64,000 nucleotides of DNA, from NCBI GenBank assembly GCA_900540735.1, contig UQHB01000003.1:45218-109217 (forward strand), in the 5' to 3' direction. Both the position numbers and the translations under genes were made by a program. Below the pieces are notes generated by a model. It did not search any database, was not told the DNA's origin, and saw only the letters and a list, made by a program, of their open reading frames with translations. This DNA comes from an uncultured Megasphaera sp. (GTDB lineage: Bacteria; Bacillota; Negativicutes; Veillonellales; Megasphaeraceae). The number at the start of each line of letters is the position of its first letter. The stretch's first letter is position 1. Shown one piece after another: positions 19,201 through 28,790 of the stretch.

Positions 19201-19273
19201 TACAGGCGAGCAACAAACTATATTTTTCAAGGGTTCATTGGCGAGCTGTCCTAGTTTCCTCTCTTTTATTACC
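19201..19273 (-). promoter_or_regulatory. Conserved 5' leader block of porin gene 1
   Basis: Within a ~190-nt untranslated leader, this ~73-nt block is shared with the leader of the second porin (21236-21307). The outer parts are nearly identical; a ~20-nt middle differs. On the minus strand it reads from GGTAATAAAAGAGAGGAAAC through two copies of CTCGCC to TGTA. It may be a structured RNA or a protein/sRNA-binding leader; I do not recognise a known riboswitch. Confidence 0.6.
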
Positions 19274-19351
19274 TTGAAGCCTATATATTTCTTGCTCTCT
19301 ATACGTGTTGTTACCTATGAAAAATGGTTTCCATACCACAACATGGTCAAC

Positions 19352-19380
19352 ATTATACCGTATTTTTCATAATTTGTCAA
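19352..19380 (-). promoter_or_regulatory. Promoter of porin gene 1
   Basis: Minus-strand -35 TTGACA (19375-19380) and -10 TATAAT (19352-19357) with a 17-bp spacer: a perfect sigma-70 promoter. Transcription would begin near 19345, giving a leader of about 190 nt before the ATG at 19153. Confidence 0.85.
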
Positions 19381-19726
19381 AAAAACAATATTAAGATTGT
19401 AAAATTTACGTTAAAACTATAGATAATATTCTGTATTCGAAACGTTTTTAGTAGCTAGTCATAAGACTTGCTACGCAAGAAATTCTCTATATTTTTAATA
19501 AAAATAATCCTCAGTCTATGCGTATGGTTGTATTGTAAAAAAACGTTTTATCCATCCATTGCTGCAAAATATATATGCAAATAATTGTATACAGACACCA
19601 TTATCGTGACATCGAATGTTGATGGCTCCCCTAAGGGAGTCACTACATTTTGGTGGGGAACCATTACGTTTGGACGGGGAGCCGTTATGACGGCATTACC
19701 ACGATAGACACCATCATTTCCGTAGT
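19381..19726. other. Intergenic stretch between the two porin units
   Basis: No convincing gene. It is AT-rich up to about 19600. From 19620 to 19700 there are short G/C-run motifs (GGCTCCCCTAAGGGAG, TGGTGGGGAACC, GGACGGGGAGCC) that look like a small decayed repeat, then the hairpins listed next. Confidence 0.5.
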
Positions 19727-19784
19727 GGTCGCCTTTGGGCGACCTGAGAAACGCAAAAAGGCCACTCAGAAATGAGTGGTCTTT
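19727..19784 (-). terminator. Terminator(s) of the second porin gene
   Basis: Two hairpins in a row. One is GGTCGCC/GGCGACC at 19727-19744. The other is AAAGGCCACTCA/TGAGTGGTCTTT at 19757-19784, followed on the minus strand by TTTTT; the latter is a near copy of the terminator behind the first porin. Located 39 bp after the stop at 19823. Confidence 0.8.
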
Positions 19785-19822
19785 TGTTGTATTGGGTATT
19801 CTGTTTTCTCTAAAGGAGAAGA

Positions 19823-21187
19823 TTAGAATGCGAATACGAGTTGTGCTTTTGTTTGTTCTTCCGGATCTGCTTGGTCGCCGTCTTTCGTGGACGAGCCGAA
19901 GGACTGCATCACGCTGAACATTGTGTTTTTAGCGATGGTGTAGTCAATACCTGCGCCCCAAGACGTGAGGTTATCCATACGGGAATCGAAACGCCACGAG
20001 TTCGTCGAGCCACCGAGGAATGCGCCGTCTTCTGCATCAATGTATTCTACCCAAATGTCCCAAGATTTCGGTGTAGCCATGGAAGCGTTGCCATATTTCA
20101 ACTGACCAATCCAAACTTCCGGATCATTAACTTTTGTATCATCGAGATAATTTAAGCTATATGTGTTGTCTTTGCTAATCTTTTCATAGTTAGCCAAGAG
20201 GTTCCATTTTTCGCCGAAGTTTACAGAAGCATATGCACCCCAGAGGTTATCTGCATCAATATATTTTTCTGCAAAGTCATTAACTTCTTGTGTGCCACTG
20301 CCACCAGCACGGCTGAAACTGTTGTAGTATACGCCTACAGCAGAGCCATTGCCAAAGAAGTATTCTAATTCACCATAACCAGTTTTTACACCATCAAGTG
20401 TAACTGGACCAATTGTTGTACCAATGAAGTAATCTGCGCCTTCTTTAAATTTACCATAACCAGCTGTTACAGCAACTTGACCATTGTTGTATTTTAATTC
20501 TGCCCGGTCGAATACATCACCATAGTTGTAGCCATAGGCATTACCCATAACGTAAGCATCTGTACGGCCTACGCTAGCTGTCCAGTCTTTACCGAGTTGA
20601 GCATCTACTTTAGCAATATATGTGTAGATATCCGGGTCTGCAGCAGAAGCAGCATTGTTGTTGCTGAAGTTCTGGTTATTCGTGCTGAGGCCATAGGTTA
20701 CAGCGATTTTGTCGTTAACCTGTGCATTAGCACGGAGGCGAACACGATAGGACCAAGAAGCATCGTTATCGATTGCTTTTTTGCTATCTTTGTTATCTTG
20801 GTACATGTAACGAATACGAGCGTCACCAGAAAGTTTTACGTTACCAACTTTGTTTTCAAGAGCCGAAACGCGAACGCCGAGGTTATTGAGTTCATCAGCA
20901 TATTCGTCAGCTAATTTGTTAATTAATGCACGTTGTTCAACAGTTGCTTTGTCCTGATGAGCCATAGCTTTTGCTACCATTTCAGCAGCTTCGTAGCGTG
21001 TAATATTCCGTTCGCCTTGGAAATACTGGCCGTCTACGCCCTGGATGATACCAGCGTCAGCGAGTTCTACAACCGATTTATACGCCCAGCTATCGGACGG
21101 TACGTCTACAAACGGATTGGCTGCAAATGCTGTGGTTGCGCCGACTGCCATAGTTGCTACGAGTGCTGCTAATACTTTCTTGTTCAT
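19823..21187 (-). CDS. OmpM-like outer-membrane porin with SLH domain (paralogue)
   Basis: 454 aa, with the same plan as the gene at 17876: signal peptide ending AFA, SLH domain (~24-80), coiled-coil (~85-120), barrel ending AQLVFAF. The SLH and coiled-coil parts are almost the same residue for residue; the barrel has several longer loops (e.g. around YFIGTTIGPVTLDGVKTGYGELEYFF and AGGSGTQEVNDFAEKYIDAD), so surface-exposed parts and pore may differ. Likely a tandem duplication followed by loop divergence. It has a separate promoter at 21381-21409 and a long leader. Confidence 0.93.
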   Translation of the reverse strand: MNKKVLAALVATMAVGATTAFAANPFVDVPSDSWAYKSVVELADAGIIQGVDGQYFQGERNITRYEAAEMVAKAMAHQDKATVEQRALINKLADEYADELNNLGVRVSALENKVGNVKLSGDARIRYMYQDNKDSKKAIDNDASWSYRVRLRANAQVNDKIAVTYGLSTNNQNFSNNNAASAADPDIYTYIAKVDAQLGKDWTASVGRTDAYVMGNAYGYNYGDVFDRAELKYNNGQVAVTAGYGKFKEGADYFIGTTIGPVTLDGVKTGYGELEYFFGNGSAVGVYYNSFSRAGGSGTQEVNDFAEKYIDADNLWGAYASVNFGEKWNLLANYEKISKDNTYSLNYLDDTKVNDPEVWIGQLKYGNASMATPKSWDIWVEYIDAEDGAFLGGSTNSWRFDSRMDNLTSWGAGIDYTIAKNTMFSVMQSFGSSTKDGDQADPEEQTKAQLVFAF

Positions 21188-21235
21188 GTGAAATTACCCC
21201 TTTCAAAATAAAAACGTCGATTTTTCTTGCACGGG

Positions 21236-21307
21236 TACAGGCGAGGCAATGGACGTTTCTTGCAAGGGTTCATTGGCGAGTTGTCCTAGTTTCCTCTCTT
21301 TTACTAC
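21236..21307 (-). promoter_or_regulatory. Conserved 5' leader block of porin gene 2
   Basis: Counterpart of 19201-19273: TACAGGCGAG at one end, and CAAGGGTTCATTGGCGAG then TGTCCTAGTTTCCTCTC (plus-strand reading) at the other are shared, while the ~20 nt between them diverge. It sits at a similar distance from the start codon as in the first porin. Confidence 0.6.
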
Positions 21308-21380
21308 CCTGCAGTCCTTGTCATCACGCTCTCGAATTGGTTATACCTACGATGCAATCCGTACCATAACCTTTAAGGAT

Positions 21381-21409
21381 AGTATACATGAACTTTGTGA
21401 GTTTGTAAA
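21381..21409 (-). promoter_or_regulatory. Promoter of porin gene 2
   Basis: Minus-strand -35 TTTACA (21404-21409) and -10 TATACT (21381-21386) with a 17-bp spacer. The predicted start is near 21375, again giving a leader of about 190 nt. Confidence 0.75.
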
Positions 21410-21448
21410 CTATTTTGTAAATATTTTGTAAATCAGTACATGATTTTG

Positions 21449-23290
21449 TTATTTTTTAAACTTCAGCGGCACTGTGGAAACGACGACATCGAGGAAGTTG
21501 AGCATGCGGAAACGAAGGATACTGCCGCTTTGGTTATGGAGCAAGCGATGCCATAATTTTTTCGTTTCAAATTCCGGAATGAGGACTGTAATGGCATCTT
21601 GTGGTGCCGATTGTTTACGGAGTGTATGGAGAAAGAGTATCAGTGGATCCACTAAGTGGCGGTACGGCGATGGAATGAGAACCATTTCAATCGTCGGTTC
21701 CAGGTCTTGCCACATAGCCTTTACCTTTTCGCCATGCACTGGGTCCGTCGTCACGTGGACAGCATAGATTTTATTTGGATGCAAATCTTTAGCGTATCGA
21801 ATAGCTCTGGCCACGGCTTTGGTCGGCGCAGCGACTGGGATGACGATGATATTTTCCCCTTCGGGCACAGCCATTAAGGCCTTGTATTCAGCTGGCGAAA
21901 GAATGAGTTGGTCCCGCACATCTTCGTAATGGTGATGGATTTTTTTATACACAAAGACGAGAAACGGAATGAGCAAGACAATAATCCACGCACCATAGAT
22001 GAATTTAGTAATCAAAATAATGACAATAACGAGGGCTGTCACGGCAGCACCCATACCGTTAATTACGGCATGGAGTTGCCAGTTTTTTTCATGATGTTCA
22101 TACCAATGGACGACCATCGCTGCCTGGGCAATGGTAAAAGAAAGGAAGACGCCGACGGCATATAAAGAAATTAAATGTTCTACATTGCCATTAAAGACGA
22201 CGATGAGAAAGGCTGCGGCAACGGTCAGTAAAATGATGCCGTTCGAGAAGCTCAGCCGTTCGCCGCGATTCCCTAAATATCTCGGCACATAGCCGTCACG
22301 AGCCATAAAGGACAAGAGCGGCGGCAAGCCGTTGAAGGCCGTATTAGCAGCTAAATACAGAATAACCATGGTCATAACTTGGACGAAGAAGAACATAGGC
22401 CCACGGCCAAAGACGAACTGCACCAACTCAGACAGCAAGGTCACGCCCGGCACAGGGAGTAAATGGAAATGAATGATGAGAAAGCTAATGCCGCTGAGCA
22501 TGCTCGCTAAGATAACCGCCATGATGCCGGTCGTAATGATGGCATTGCGTTCTTGCGGCTTTTTAAAGACAGGCACACCGTTGGCGATGGCTTCGACACC
22601 GGTCATGGAGCTGCAGCCATTGGCAAAAGCCCAGAGCAAGAGGAAAAACATGTAGCCATTCATGGACGCTGCTGGCGGTGCGCTGACGGCCACAGATGGC
22701 GCAATGCCCAAAGCCAGCTGATAGAGTCCGCCTACAATAGTCGCACCGATGCAGAGAATAAAAATGTACGTCGGCCAAATAAAGAGAGCTGCCCCATCTT
22801 GGACACCACGAATATTAAACACCATAAGGACACCGATGAGGACGATAAGGTCCACGTAAATATGATACGGAGCCAGAATAGGAAAAGCACTGACTAAAGC
22901 CGCTGTACCTGAAGAAATGGAAACAGCAACAGTCAAAATATAATCAGAAAATAAGGCCGCTCCGGCGACGAGAGCCGGATATTCACCTAAATAGGTCTTA
23001 GCAATGGCATAGGCTCCCCCGCCTGCAGGATTGGCCTTAATGACTTGACTGTACGACAGGGCTACGATAGCCAGCAAGACGATGATAGCTAAGACGACCT
23101 TGCCAAAATAGGCGTATAAAGCCGGCACAGTCGCTAAAATAAGGGCAATCTGTTCGGGTCCATAGCCGACGGACGAGAGCGCATCAGACGAGAAAATCGG
23201 CAAAGCCTGCCATTTCGGGATTTGAGTCCGTTCTATTTCATTATTGCCCAAGGGACGGCCCATGAGCCAACGATAGACAGTTTTAAACAT
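21449..23290 (-). CDS. kimA: KimA-type APC-superfamily potassium importer
   Basis: 613 aa. The N-terminal ~470 residues are an APC-fold permease with twelve membrane segments; the start region (VYRWLMGRPLG...LSSDALSSVGYGPEQIALILA, PAGGGAYAIAKTYLGEYPALVAGAALFSDYILTVAVSISSGTAAL) closely follows Bacillus KimA/YdaO, a proton-coupled high-affinity K+ transporter. The C-terminal ~140 residues form a soluble USP-like domain (IIVIPVAAPTKAVARAIRYAKDLHP). ATG at 23290 is chosen for homology of the start, although GGAG is 14 nt away. It lies near the Trk operon, so this region is rich in K+ uptake. No c-di-AMP riboswitch is visible upstream. Confidence 0.82.
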   Translation of the reverse strand: MFKTVYRWLMGRPLGNNEIERTQIPKWQALPIFSSDALSSVGYGPEQIALILATVPALYAYFGKVVLAIIVLLAIVALSYSQVIKANPAGGGAYAIAKTYLGEYPALVAGAALFSDYILTVAVSISSGTAALVSAFPILAPYHIYVDLIVLIGVLMVFNIRGVQDGAALFIWPTYIFILCIGATIVGGLYQLALGIAPSVAVSAPPAASMNGYMFFLLLWAFANGCSSMTGVEAIANGVPVFKKPQERNAIITTGIMAVILASMLSGISFLIIHFHLLPVPGVTLLSELVQFVFGRGPMFFFVQVMTMVILYLAANTAFNGLPPLLSFMARDGYVPRYLGNRGERLSFSNGIILLTVAAAFLIVVFNGNVEHLISLYAVGVFLSFTIAQAAMVVHWYEHHEKNWQLHAVINGMGAAVTALVIVIILITKFIYGAWIIVLLIPFLVFVYKKIHHHYEDVRDQLILSPAEYKALMAVPEGENIIVIPVAAPTKAVARAIRYAKDLHPNKIYAVHVTTDPVHGEKVKAMWQDLEPTIEMVLIPSPYRHLVDPLILFLHTLRKQSAPQDAITVLIPEFETKKLWHRLLHNQSGSILRFRMLNFLDVVVSTVPLKFKK

Positions 23291-23341
23291 AATACGATGT
23301 GAAACTCCTTTCGCATACAAAACTTTTATATTTCCATAGTA

Positions 23342-23369
23342 ATTATAAAGATAGAGAGATAAAAGTCAA
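23342..23369 (-). promoter_or_regulatory. Promoter of kimA-type gene
   Basis: Minus-strand TTGACT (23364-23369) and TATAAT (23342-23347) separated by 16 bp, about 50 bp before the start codon. The short distance leaves no room for a riboswitch. Confidence 0.8.
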
Positions 23370-23399
23370 CACAGATTGTGTATATACGCCGTAAAATAA

Positions 23400-23423
23400 A
23401 AAGGCTCCCATACGGGAGCCTTT
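23400..23423 (-). terminator. Terminator of the urease operon
   Basis: 10-bp stem AAAGGCTCCC/GGGAGCCTTT with a 4-nt loop, followed on the minus strand by TTTATTTT, 10 bp after the ureD stop. Confidence 0.88.
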
Positions 23424-23433
23424 GGGCCTCAGC

Positions 23434-24249
23434 TTACAGGGCCAAGGTCATGATTTTTTCTTTTACTTCTTCTAAGACTTGGGCGCGCATGCCGAAGATA
23501 CGGACAGCATAATCACCATCAGATAGTTCTGTCAAGCAGCCTTCTATCTTCGTGTCGTGCCGCGGCGTTTCTTCGTAGTCTTGTAAGAGCCTATAGGTCT
23601 GCTCTTTAAAAGAAGCTGCATCGACGGGACGGGAGACGAAGATATTGGCTAAATGCGTATAGTCTTCAAACATGCCCATGCCGTCCATTTGGAAGACACA
23701 CGGGTCATAGCGCGTGTTGTCGCGATAGACGAGCTTGTCGCCGCGATAGATGTCGACAAGGTTGTAATACCGCTTGTACGCGAATTTTTCACCGCGAATA
23801 TAACGGCCGCATGTAAAGATTTCACTCATTTGAAAGCCTGCAGTCTCATCGTCTAAATGAATAGTCATAGAGTTTTCAAAGGCCGAGTCGGCAAAGGGAA
23901 TGGTCGGCTGCGGATTGTAACAGAAAAAAGCACCGCTGCCGACGTGAATGTCTGCATGCCGCTTGGCACAGCCTTCGACCATTTGGTGAATCTTTTCGTA
24001 GGCCTGGGACGTAAATTCTAATTTCGCCCCGTCTGTCACGTCAAAGGCAAAATGCTGTCTGTCGCCGTCCATAATGCCAGCAGACGCAGCGAGGAGCATG
24101 ACTTGGATCAGGCCGTCTTCTTTTTCAAAGGGATGCATGACTTTATACGGTGCTGTAAAAGACAAGTCCTGTAAGATTGTCTTCCCTTCTCCATTGCAGA
24201 CGGCTTTCAGGGAGAGCCGTGACACACGGCCAAAGGGATTATGAGCCAT
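23434..24249 (-). CDS. ureD: Urease accessory protein UreD (UreH)
   Basis: 271 aa. Family features include LSFTAPYKVMHPFEKEDGLIQVMLLAASAGIMDGDRQHFAFDVTDGAKLEFTSQAYEKIHQM, then SGAFFCYNPQPTIPFADSAFEN, GEIFTCGR-type EIFTCGRYIRGEKFAYKRYYN and the end IFGMRAQVLEEV. UreD is the scaffold that binds apo-urease and, with UreF and UreG, allows lysine carbamylation and nickel insertion. It is the last gene of the operon, 1 bp after ureG. Confidence 0.92.
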   Translation of the reverse strand: MAHNPFGRVSRLSLKAVCNGEGKTILQDLSFTAPYKVMHPFEKEDGLIQVMLLAASAGIMDGDRQHFAFDVTDGAKLEFTSQAYEKIHQMVEGCAKRHADIHVGSGAFFCYNPQPTIPFADSAFENSMTIHLDDETAGFQMSEIFTCGRYIRGEKFAYKRYYNLVDIYRGDKLVYRDNTRYDPCVFQMDGMGMFEDYTHLANIFVSRPVDAASFKEQTYRLLQDYEETPRHDTKIEGCLTELSDGDYAVRIFGMRAQVLEEVKEKIMTLAL

Positions 24250-24250
24250 T

Positions 24251-24862
24251 TTATTTCATATCCTCTAAGAGTACATTCTTTTTAATCCACGCAATAACAT
24301 CGTCTACATGTTCACCTTGGCGGATATTGGTGAAAATAAAGGGGCGGTTGCCGCGCATTTTCTTCGAGTCCCGTTCCATGACTTCCAAGCTGGCACCGAC
24401 GTAGGGAGCCAGGTCGATTTTGTTGATGACTAAGAGGTCGGACCGCGTAATGCCAGGGCCGCCTTTGCGCGGGATTTTATCGCCTTCAGAAACGTCGATA
24501 ACGAAAATCGTGGCATCGACCAGTTCCGGCGAGAACGTTGCGGACAAGTTATCGCCGCCGCTTTCGATGAAGAGGATTTCTACATCTGGGAATTTTCCTA
24601 TCATTTCATCGACGGCTTCGAGATTCATGGATGCATCTTCACGGATAGCCGTGTGCGGGCAGCCGCCTGTTTCGACACCGATAATGCGTTCTCGTGGGAG
24701 AACAGAATTTTTCGACAAGAATTCCGCGTCTTCTTTCGTATAAATATCATTTGTAATAACAGCAATGCTATAGTCTTTCGCCATACGGCGCGTAAGTGCT
24801 TCAATAAGGGCGGTCTTACCGGAACCAACAGGACCGGCAACGCCAATACGTACATAGGACAT
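24251..24862 (-). CDS. ureG: Urease accessory GTPase UreG
   Basis: 203 aa. ATG at 24862 is chosen because AAAGG lies at correct spacing and the protein opens [23 protein letters not shown] with the P-loop (GPVGSGKT). Further motifs are [14 protein letters not shown], the metal-binding CPH in [40 protein letters not shown] and the NKID motif in [18 protein letters not shown]. It hydrolyses GTP to deliver nickel to urease. Confidence 0.95.
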   Translation of the reverse strand: MSYVRIGVAGPVGSGKTALIEALTRRMAKDYSIAVITNDIYTKEDAEFLSKNSVLPRERIIGVETGGCPHTAIREDASMNLEAVDEMIGKFPDVEILFIESGGDNLSATFSPELVDATIFVIDVSEGDKIPRKGGPGITRSDLLVINKIDLAPYVGASLEVMERDSKKMRGNRPFIFTNIRQGEHVDDVIAWIKKNVLLEDMK

Positions 24863-24878
24863 GGATTTCATCCTTTCT

Positions 24879-25580
24879 TTATGACATGTATAACCGGGAA
24901 TATAAGTGTTCGTGTTCCATACTGCGCAGGTCAAAGCCCGGTGTCGATGCGCAGAGCATTTCTTCTCCGACTGTTTCGACGACTTGCAATAGTTCCTTAA
25001 ATAAGGGATGGAGACTGTTTAATATCTTCTGCCCTTCTGATTGGCTTAGAGGAACCGTTTTAACGCAGTTCGTGACCATGGCCGACGATTGAGCGTAGAG
25101 GTAATTGGCTAAGGCTTCGTCTTTTTCAATGCCTTCACTGGCACAAAAGACACCGTACGCGCAGGGATGGCACGTGGTCTTCCCTTTTCGTTCGTCCATA
25201 TAAGTCTTAAAGAAGTCGTCGTGCCACGGCCCCTCCATGTGAAATAAGGTCTTGCAGAAGCGATTACCTAATTTTTTCGATGCTTCCCGTAATTCCATAG
25301 GGAGCCGCGACGCTTCCATCATATCTTCGAGATGGTCAATGTATTTCACATCGCCAGCAACAGCACCATCGTAGGCCAACCGCGCAGCTAGTAAATCCGT
25401 ATACAAGAAGTTAAACTTCAGGCGGTTGCGAATATATGTTTCTGCTGTCGCGCCGTCGTGGACCCAGCCGCGCTGAATATACGTTTCCAAGCCATACGAA
25501 TGGGAATAGGCACCAATGGGGAATAAGGAATCGTTAATTTGGAGAAGTAAAAAATGACCTTCCAGTCGTTTGCTATCCAT
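24879..25580 (-). CDS. ureF: Urease accessory protein UreF
   Basis: 233 aa, all-helical. Early motif is [29 protein letters not shown], typical of UreF, followed by the conserved [17 protein letters not shown] region near residue 175. UreF links UreD-urease to UreG and controls its GTPase. It sits 9 bp after ureE and 16 bp before ureG. Confidence 0.93.
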   Translation of the reverse strand: MDSKRLEGHFLLLQINDSLFPIGAYSHSYGLETYIQRGWVHDGATAETYIRNRLKFNFLYTDLLAARLAYDGAVAGDVKYIDHLEDMMEASRLPMELREASKKLGNRFCKTLFHMEGPWHDDFFKTYMDERKGKTTCHPCAYGVFCASEGIEKDEALANYLYAQSSAMVTNCVKTVPLSQSEGQKILNSLHPLFKELLQVVETVGEEMLCASTPGFDLRSMEHEHLYSRLYMS

Positions 25581-25589
25581 AGGTGCTCC

Positions 25590-26072
25590 TTAGTGATGAT
25601 GGCCGCCGTGGACAGTGGACGAAATCTTATGGTCAAAGTTGAGCTGGAGCACTTGCTTTTCTGCAGTTACGCCGTGAATGTGCTGGAGCATGGTCAGCAT
25701 CGGTTCGTTATAGGGCGTAATGAAGGTCAGGTCATCGTCACCGTAAAAGAGCGGTGCATGGCGGTTGCCGATTTCATAGCAGACCTTAGGAATCATGACG
25801 CGGTGATCCGGGGTGACATGGGCCACGACGACTTCACACGGCGGAGTATGGACAGCGACGATGAGCTTGTCGTCAGCATAGACTACATCTCCTTCGTAGA
25901 GGCCGCGGGACAGTGCTTCATCGCCAAGACGAATGCCTACATCGAGGCCGCCATGAGACTGTTTGCGGTGAATCTTCGTAAAGGCTTCATGCCATTCAAT
26001 ATCTACGTAATCGACTTTCTTCCCTGTCGTATCAAAATCAGAAAGACGACCTAAAATTTTTTCACATAACAT
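25590..26072 (-). CDS. ureE: Urease nickel metallochaperone UreE
   Basis: 160 aa. An N-terminal peptide-binding domain is followed by the metal-binding domain around PKVCYEIGNRHAPLFYGDDDLTFITPYNEPMLTMLQHI, which carries the conserved His of the dimer-interface nickel site. The C-terminus is a short histidine tail (VHGGHHH), shorter than in Klebsiella. It supplies Ni2+ to UreG. Confidence 0.92.
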   Translation of the reverse strand: MLCEKILGRLSDFDTTGKKVDYVDIEWHEAFTKIHRKQSHGGLDVGIRLGDEALSRGLYEGDVVYADDKLIVAVHTPPCEVVVAHVTPDHRVMIPKVCYEIGNRHAPLFYGDDDLTFITPYNEPMLTMLQHIHGVTAEKQVLQLNFDHKISSTVHGGHHH

Positions 26073-26090
26073 CCTACGTTTCCTCCTTTA

Positions 26091-26597
26091 TTACCACATA
26101 CCGATGAGCAAGAGCACGCCTGGAATCCAAGCGGTGACGATGCCTTCAAAAATCTGAAGATACGGCACGAATTTGCCGAGCTTTACACCGAGAATATCTT
26201 CGACGAAGGCTGTCCCCCAGAGGATGGCCCATAAGTACCAAATACCGGCCCAGCGCCAGTCCGGTGTAATATTGAGGAAATGGCTGCCCAGCGCACCTTC
26301 GATGGTACCGAAAACGACGGCGTTAATAGCGACGAACGTCGAGAACCACGCAAAAGGAATGGGGCTTAAATTCCACAATTTATTAAACGCTACAAACAGA
26401 TACGTAAAGCCGAACAAGAGGCCTGTACCGGCAGCATAATAATGGCCTTGGGCAATGGCAATGACGTTGCAGACGACAGATAAGCCGCCTGTAAAAATAT
26501 TCATAACGGCTGTCGATTTACCGTCTAATTTATAGAGCGTGCAAAAGCCGTTGTTCATGAGGACAATGCCCACAAAGAGTAAGCAAACACCTAACAT
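26091..26597 (-). CDS. ureI: UreI/AmiS-family urea channel
   Basis: 168 aa, six membrane segments. ATG at 26597 is chosen over 26603 because of the AGGAAG spacing and because the protein then begins MLGVCLLFVGIVLMNNGFC like Helicobacter UreI. Family signatures are LDGKSTAVMNIFTGGLSVVCNV, GTGLLFGFTYLFVAFN, WGTAFVEDILGVKLGKF and IFEGIVTAWIPG. It lets urea enter the cell. The first periplasmic loop is very short (AQGHYYAAG), lacking the long His-rich loop that makes the H. pylori channel acid-gated, so this one is probably open at neutral pH. It lies between ureC and ureE. Confidence 0.9.
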   Translation of the reverse strand: MLGVCLLFVGIVLMNNGFCTLYKLDGKSTAVMNIFTGGLSVVCNVIAIAQGHYYAAGTGLLFGFTYLFVAFNKLWNLSPIPFAWFSTFVAINAVVFGTIEGALGSHFLNITPDWRWAGIWYLWAILWGTAFVEDILGVKLGKFVPYLQIFEGIVTAWIPGVLLLIGMW

Positions 26598-26673
26598 AGA
26601 CATCTCTTCCTTTCGGATGTAATATAAATGGCCGCCCTAAGGCGGCCACTATTTTTCCACCAATATTGTGTGC

Positions 26674-28395
26674 TTAGAATAAATTATATAACTGTGTAAG
26701 CGGCAGTTTTTCAGCTGCTTTCGATGTAATCTTTTCGCCGTCTACGCGGACTTCATACGTTTCCGGGTTGACTGTAATTTCCGGTGCACGATTGTTAAAC
26801 TGCATATCGCTCTTGCCAATGTGACGGCAGTTCGATACAGGGACGACGGTCTTTTCGAGACCATACGCTTCCTTTACGTCGTTGGCCATAGCGGCTTTAG
26901 AGACGAAAGTCAAGCAAGATTCGTATTTAGCGCGGCCATGAGCACCAAACATATGCTGGTATACGACAGGTTCGCATGTTGGAATGGACGCGTTGCCGTC
27001 CCCCATCTTCGATGCCGTAATCATACCGCCTTTGATGACCATATCCGGTTTAATACCGAAGAAAGCAGGGTTCCACAAGACGAGGTCTGCAAATTTACCG
27101 ACTTCGACAGAGCCGACGTATTCAGAAATGCCGTGTGTAATGGCCGGGTTGATGGTGTATTTAGAAATATACCGTTTGACCCGGAAATTATCGTTGCCAT
27201 GGCCTTCATCTTCTGGGAGAGCTCCCCGTTCGCCTTTCATCTTGCTCGCTGTCTGCCAGGTCCGTGTAATTACTTCGCCTACACGGCCCATAGCCTGCGA
27301 GTCGGAGCTCATCATGCTGAATACGCCCATGTCGTGGAGTACGTCTTCGGCAGCAATCGTTTCGGGACGAATACGGGAATCAGCGAACGCTACGTCTTCA
27401 GGAATGCGTTTATCTAAGTGATGGCACACCATGAGCATGTCAAGGTGTTCATCGATTGTATTGACTGTATAGGGCATGGTCGGGTTCGTCGAAGACGGGA
27501 GGACGTTCGGCGCACCAGCAGCACGGATAATATCCGGCGCATGACCACCGCCAGCACCTTCTGTATGATACGTGTGAATGGTGCGGCCAGCAATAGCGTT
27601 GAGCGTATCTTCGACGCAGCCCCCTTCATTCAATGTATCTGTATGAATGGCGACTTGTACGTCATATTCGTCAGCGACGTTGAGGCAATGGTCAATAACG
27701 GCTGGCGTTGCGCCCCAGTCTTCGTGGATTTTCAAGCCCATAGCCCCAGCTTCGATTTGTTCTGCTAAAGGCTTTTCGTCAGCGCAGTTCCCTTTACCAA
27801 GGAAGCCTAAGTTCATAGGATATTCGTCAGCTGCTTTGAGCATCATCTTCATGTTCCATGGGCCAGGTGTGCAAGTCGTAGCGTTTGTGCCGTCAGCAGG
27901 GCCGGTGCCGCCGCCAATCATAGTCGTGACACCGCTGTAGAGGGCGCAATCAATTTGGCTCGGCGAAACGAAATGGATGTGCGAATCAATGCCGCCAGCT
28001 GTAACGATGAGGCCTTCGCCAGCGAGAGCTTCTGTCGACGCACCGACGATCATGCCCGGTGTGACACCGTCCATAACGGCCGGGTTCCCAGCTTTACCAA
28101 TACCGGCGATAACGCCGTCTTTAATGCCAATATCGGCTTTATAAATGCCTGTGTAATCGACGATGAGGCAGTTTGTAATAACTAAGTCTAAATCGCCGTT
28201 TTCGCTCGTCGTCGTAACGGACTGGCCCATGCCATCGCGCAAGGTTTTGCCGCCCCCAAATTTACATTCGTCACCATAGGTGGTGTAATCTTTTTCTACT
28301 TCTATGACTAAATCTGTATCGGCCAAGCGGACTTTGTCCCCTGTCGTCGGGCCGTACATCATGGCATATTTGCTTCCCGAAATGGAAACGCTCAT
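26674..28395 (-). CDS. ureC: Urease alpha subunit (catalytic)
   Basis: 573 aa, the usual length. ATG at 28395 has AGGAG 9 nt upstream; an upstream GTG abuts the same site and is less likely. The bi-nickel site is complete: HIH at 139-141, the carbamylated Lys 222 in [12 protein letters not shown], His in [12 protein letters not shown], His in [15 protein letters not shown], and the metal Asp in the [13 protein letters not shown] segment. The mobile flap [22 protein letters not shown] has the catalytic His. It hydrolyses urea to ammonia and carbamate in the cytoplasm. Confidence 0.97.
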   Translation of the reverse strand: MSVSISGSKYAMMYGPTTGDKVRLADTDLVIEVEKDYTTYGDECKFGGGKTLRDGMGQSVTTTSENGDLDLVITNCLIVDYTGIYKADIGIKDGVIAGIGKAGNPAVMDGVTPGMIVGASTEALAGEGLIVTAGGIDSHIHFVSPSQIDCALYSGVTTMIGGGTGPADGTNATTCTPGPWNMKMMLKAADEYPMNLGFLGKGNCADEKPLAEQIEAGAMGLKIHEDWGATPAVIDHCLNVADEYDVQVAIHTDTLNEGGCVEDTLNAIAGRTIHTYHTEGAGGGHAPDIIRAAGAPNVLPSSTNPTMPYTVNTIDEHLDMLMVCHHLDKRIPEDVAFADSRIRPETIAAEDVLHDMGVFSMMSSDSQAMGRVGEVITRTWQTASKMKGERGALPEDEGHGNDNFRVKRYISKYTINPAITHGISEYVGSVEVGKFADLVLWNPAFFGIKPDMVIKGGMITASKMGDGNASIPTCEPVVYQHMFGAHGRAKYESCLTFVSKAAMANDVKEAYGLEKTVVPVSNCRHIGKSDMQFNNRAPEITVNPETYEVRVDGEKITSKAAEKLPLTQLYNLF

Positions 28396-28410
28396 GGGTA
28401 TCACTCCTTT

Positions 28411-28773
28411 TTACTGAATAAATCCTTTTTCTTTCGCAACTTCTACGGAATGAGCTTTTGTCCGTTCTGATACTTGAGCCCGTGTCAAATCATTGAGGCC
28501 AAAGACGCGGCGCGTGCCGCCCATATAGGTAAGTTGCACTTCTTTTTCTTCGCCCGGTTCAAAACGGACAGACGTGCCCGACGGAATATCTAAATGATAG
28601 CCATATGCTTTTTCCCGGTCAAAGGACAAGCAGCGATTGACTTCAAAGAAGTGGTAATGCGAGCCGACCTGAACAGGGCGGTCGCCTGTATTTGCTACGG
28701 TCACCGTAACGACAGCTTTGCCTTCATTAAGGACGATTTCTCTGTCGAGCGGCATAATTTCCCCTATTTTCAT
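28411..28773 (-). CDS. ureB: Urease beta subunit
   Basis: 120 aa, single-domain Ure[97 protein letters not shown], a near-textbook sequence for the family. Separate ureA and ureB genes (not fused as in Helicobacter). It is 15 bp from both neighbours' coding ends or starts. Confidence 0.96.
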   Translation of the reverse strand: MKIGEIMPLDREIVLNEGKAVVTVTVANTGDRPVQVGSHYHFFEVNRCLSFDREKAYGYHLDIPSGTSVRFEPGEEKEVQLTYMGGTRRVFGLNDLTRAQVSERTKAHSVEVAKEKGFIQ

Positions 28774-28790
28774 GAGTTATCCCTCTTTTC

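Noticed and set aside
23291..23399. Possible c-di-AMP (ydaO/kimA) riboswitch before the KimA-type gene.
   Set aside because: The promoter lies only about 50 bp before the start codon and none of the conserved aptamer segments are visible.
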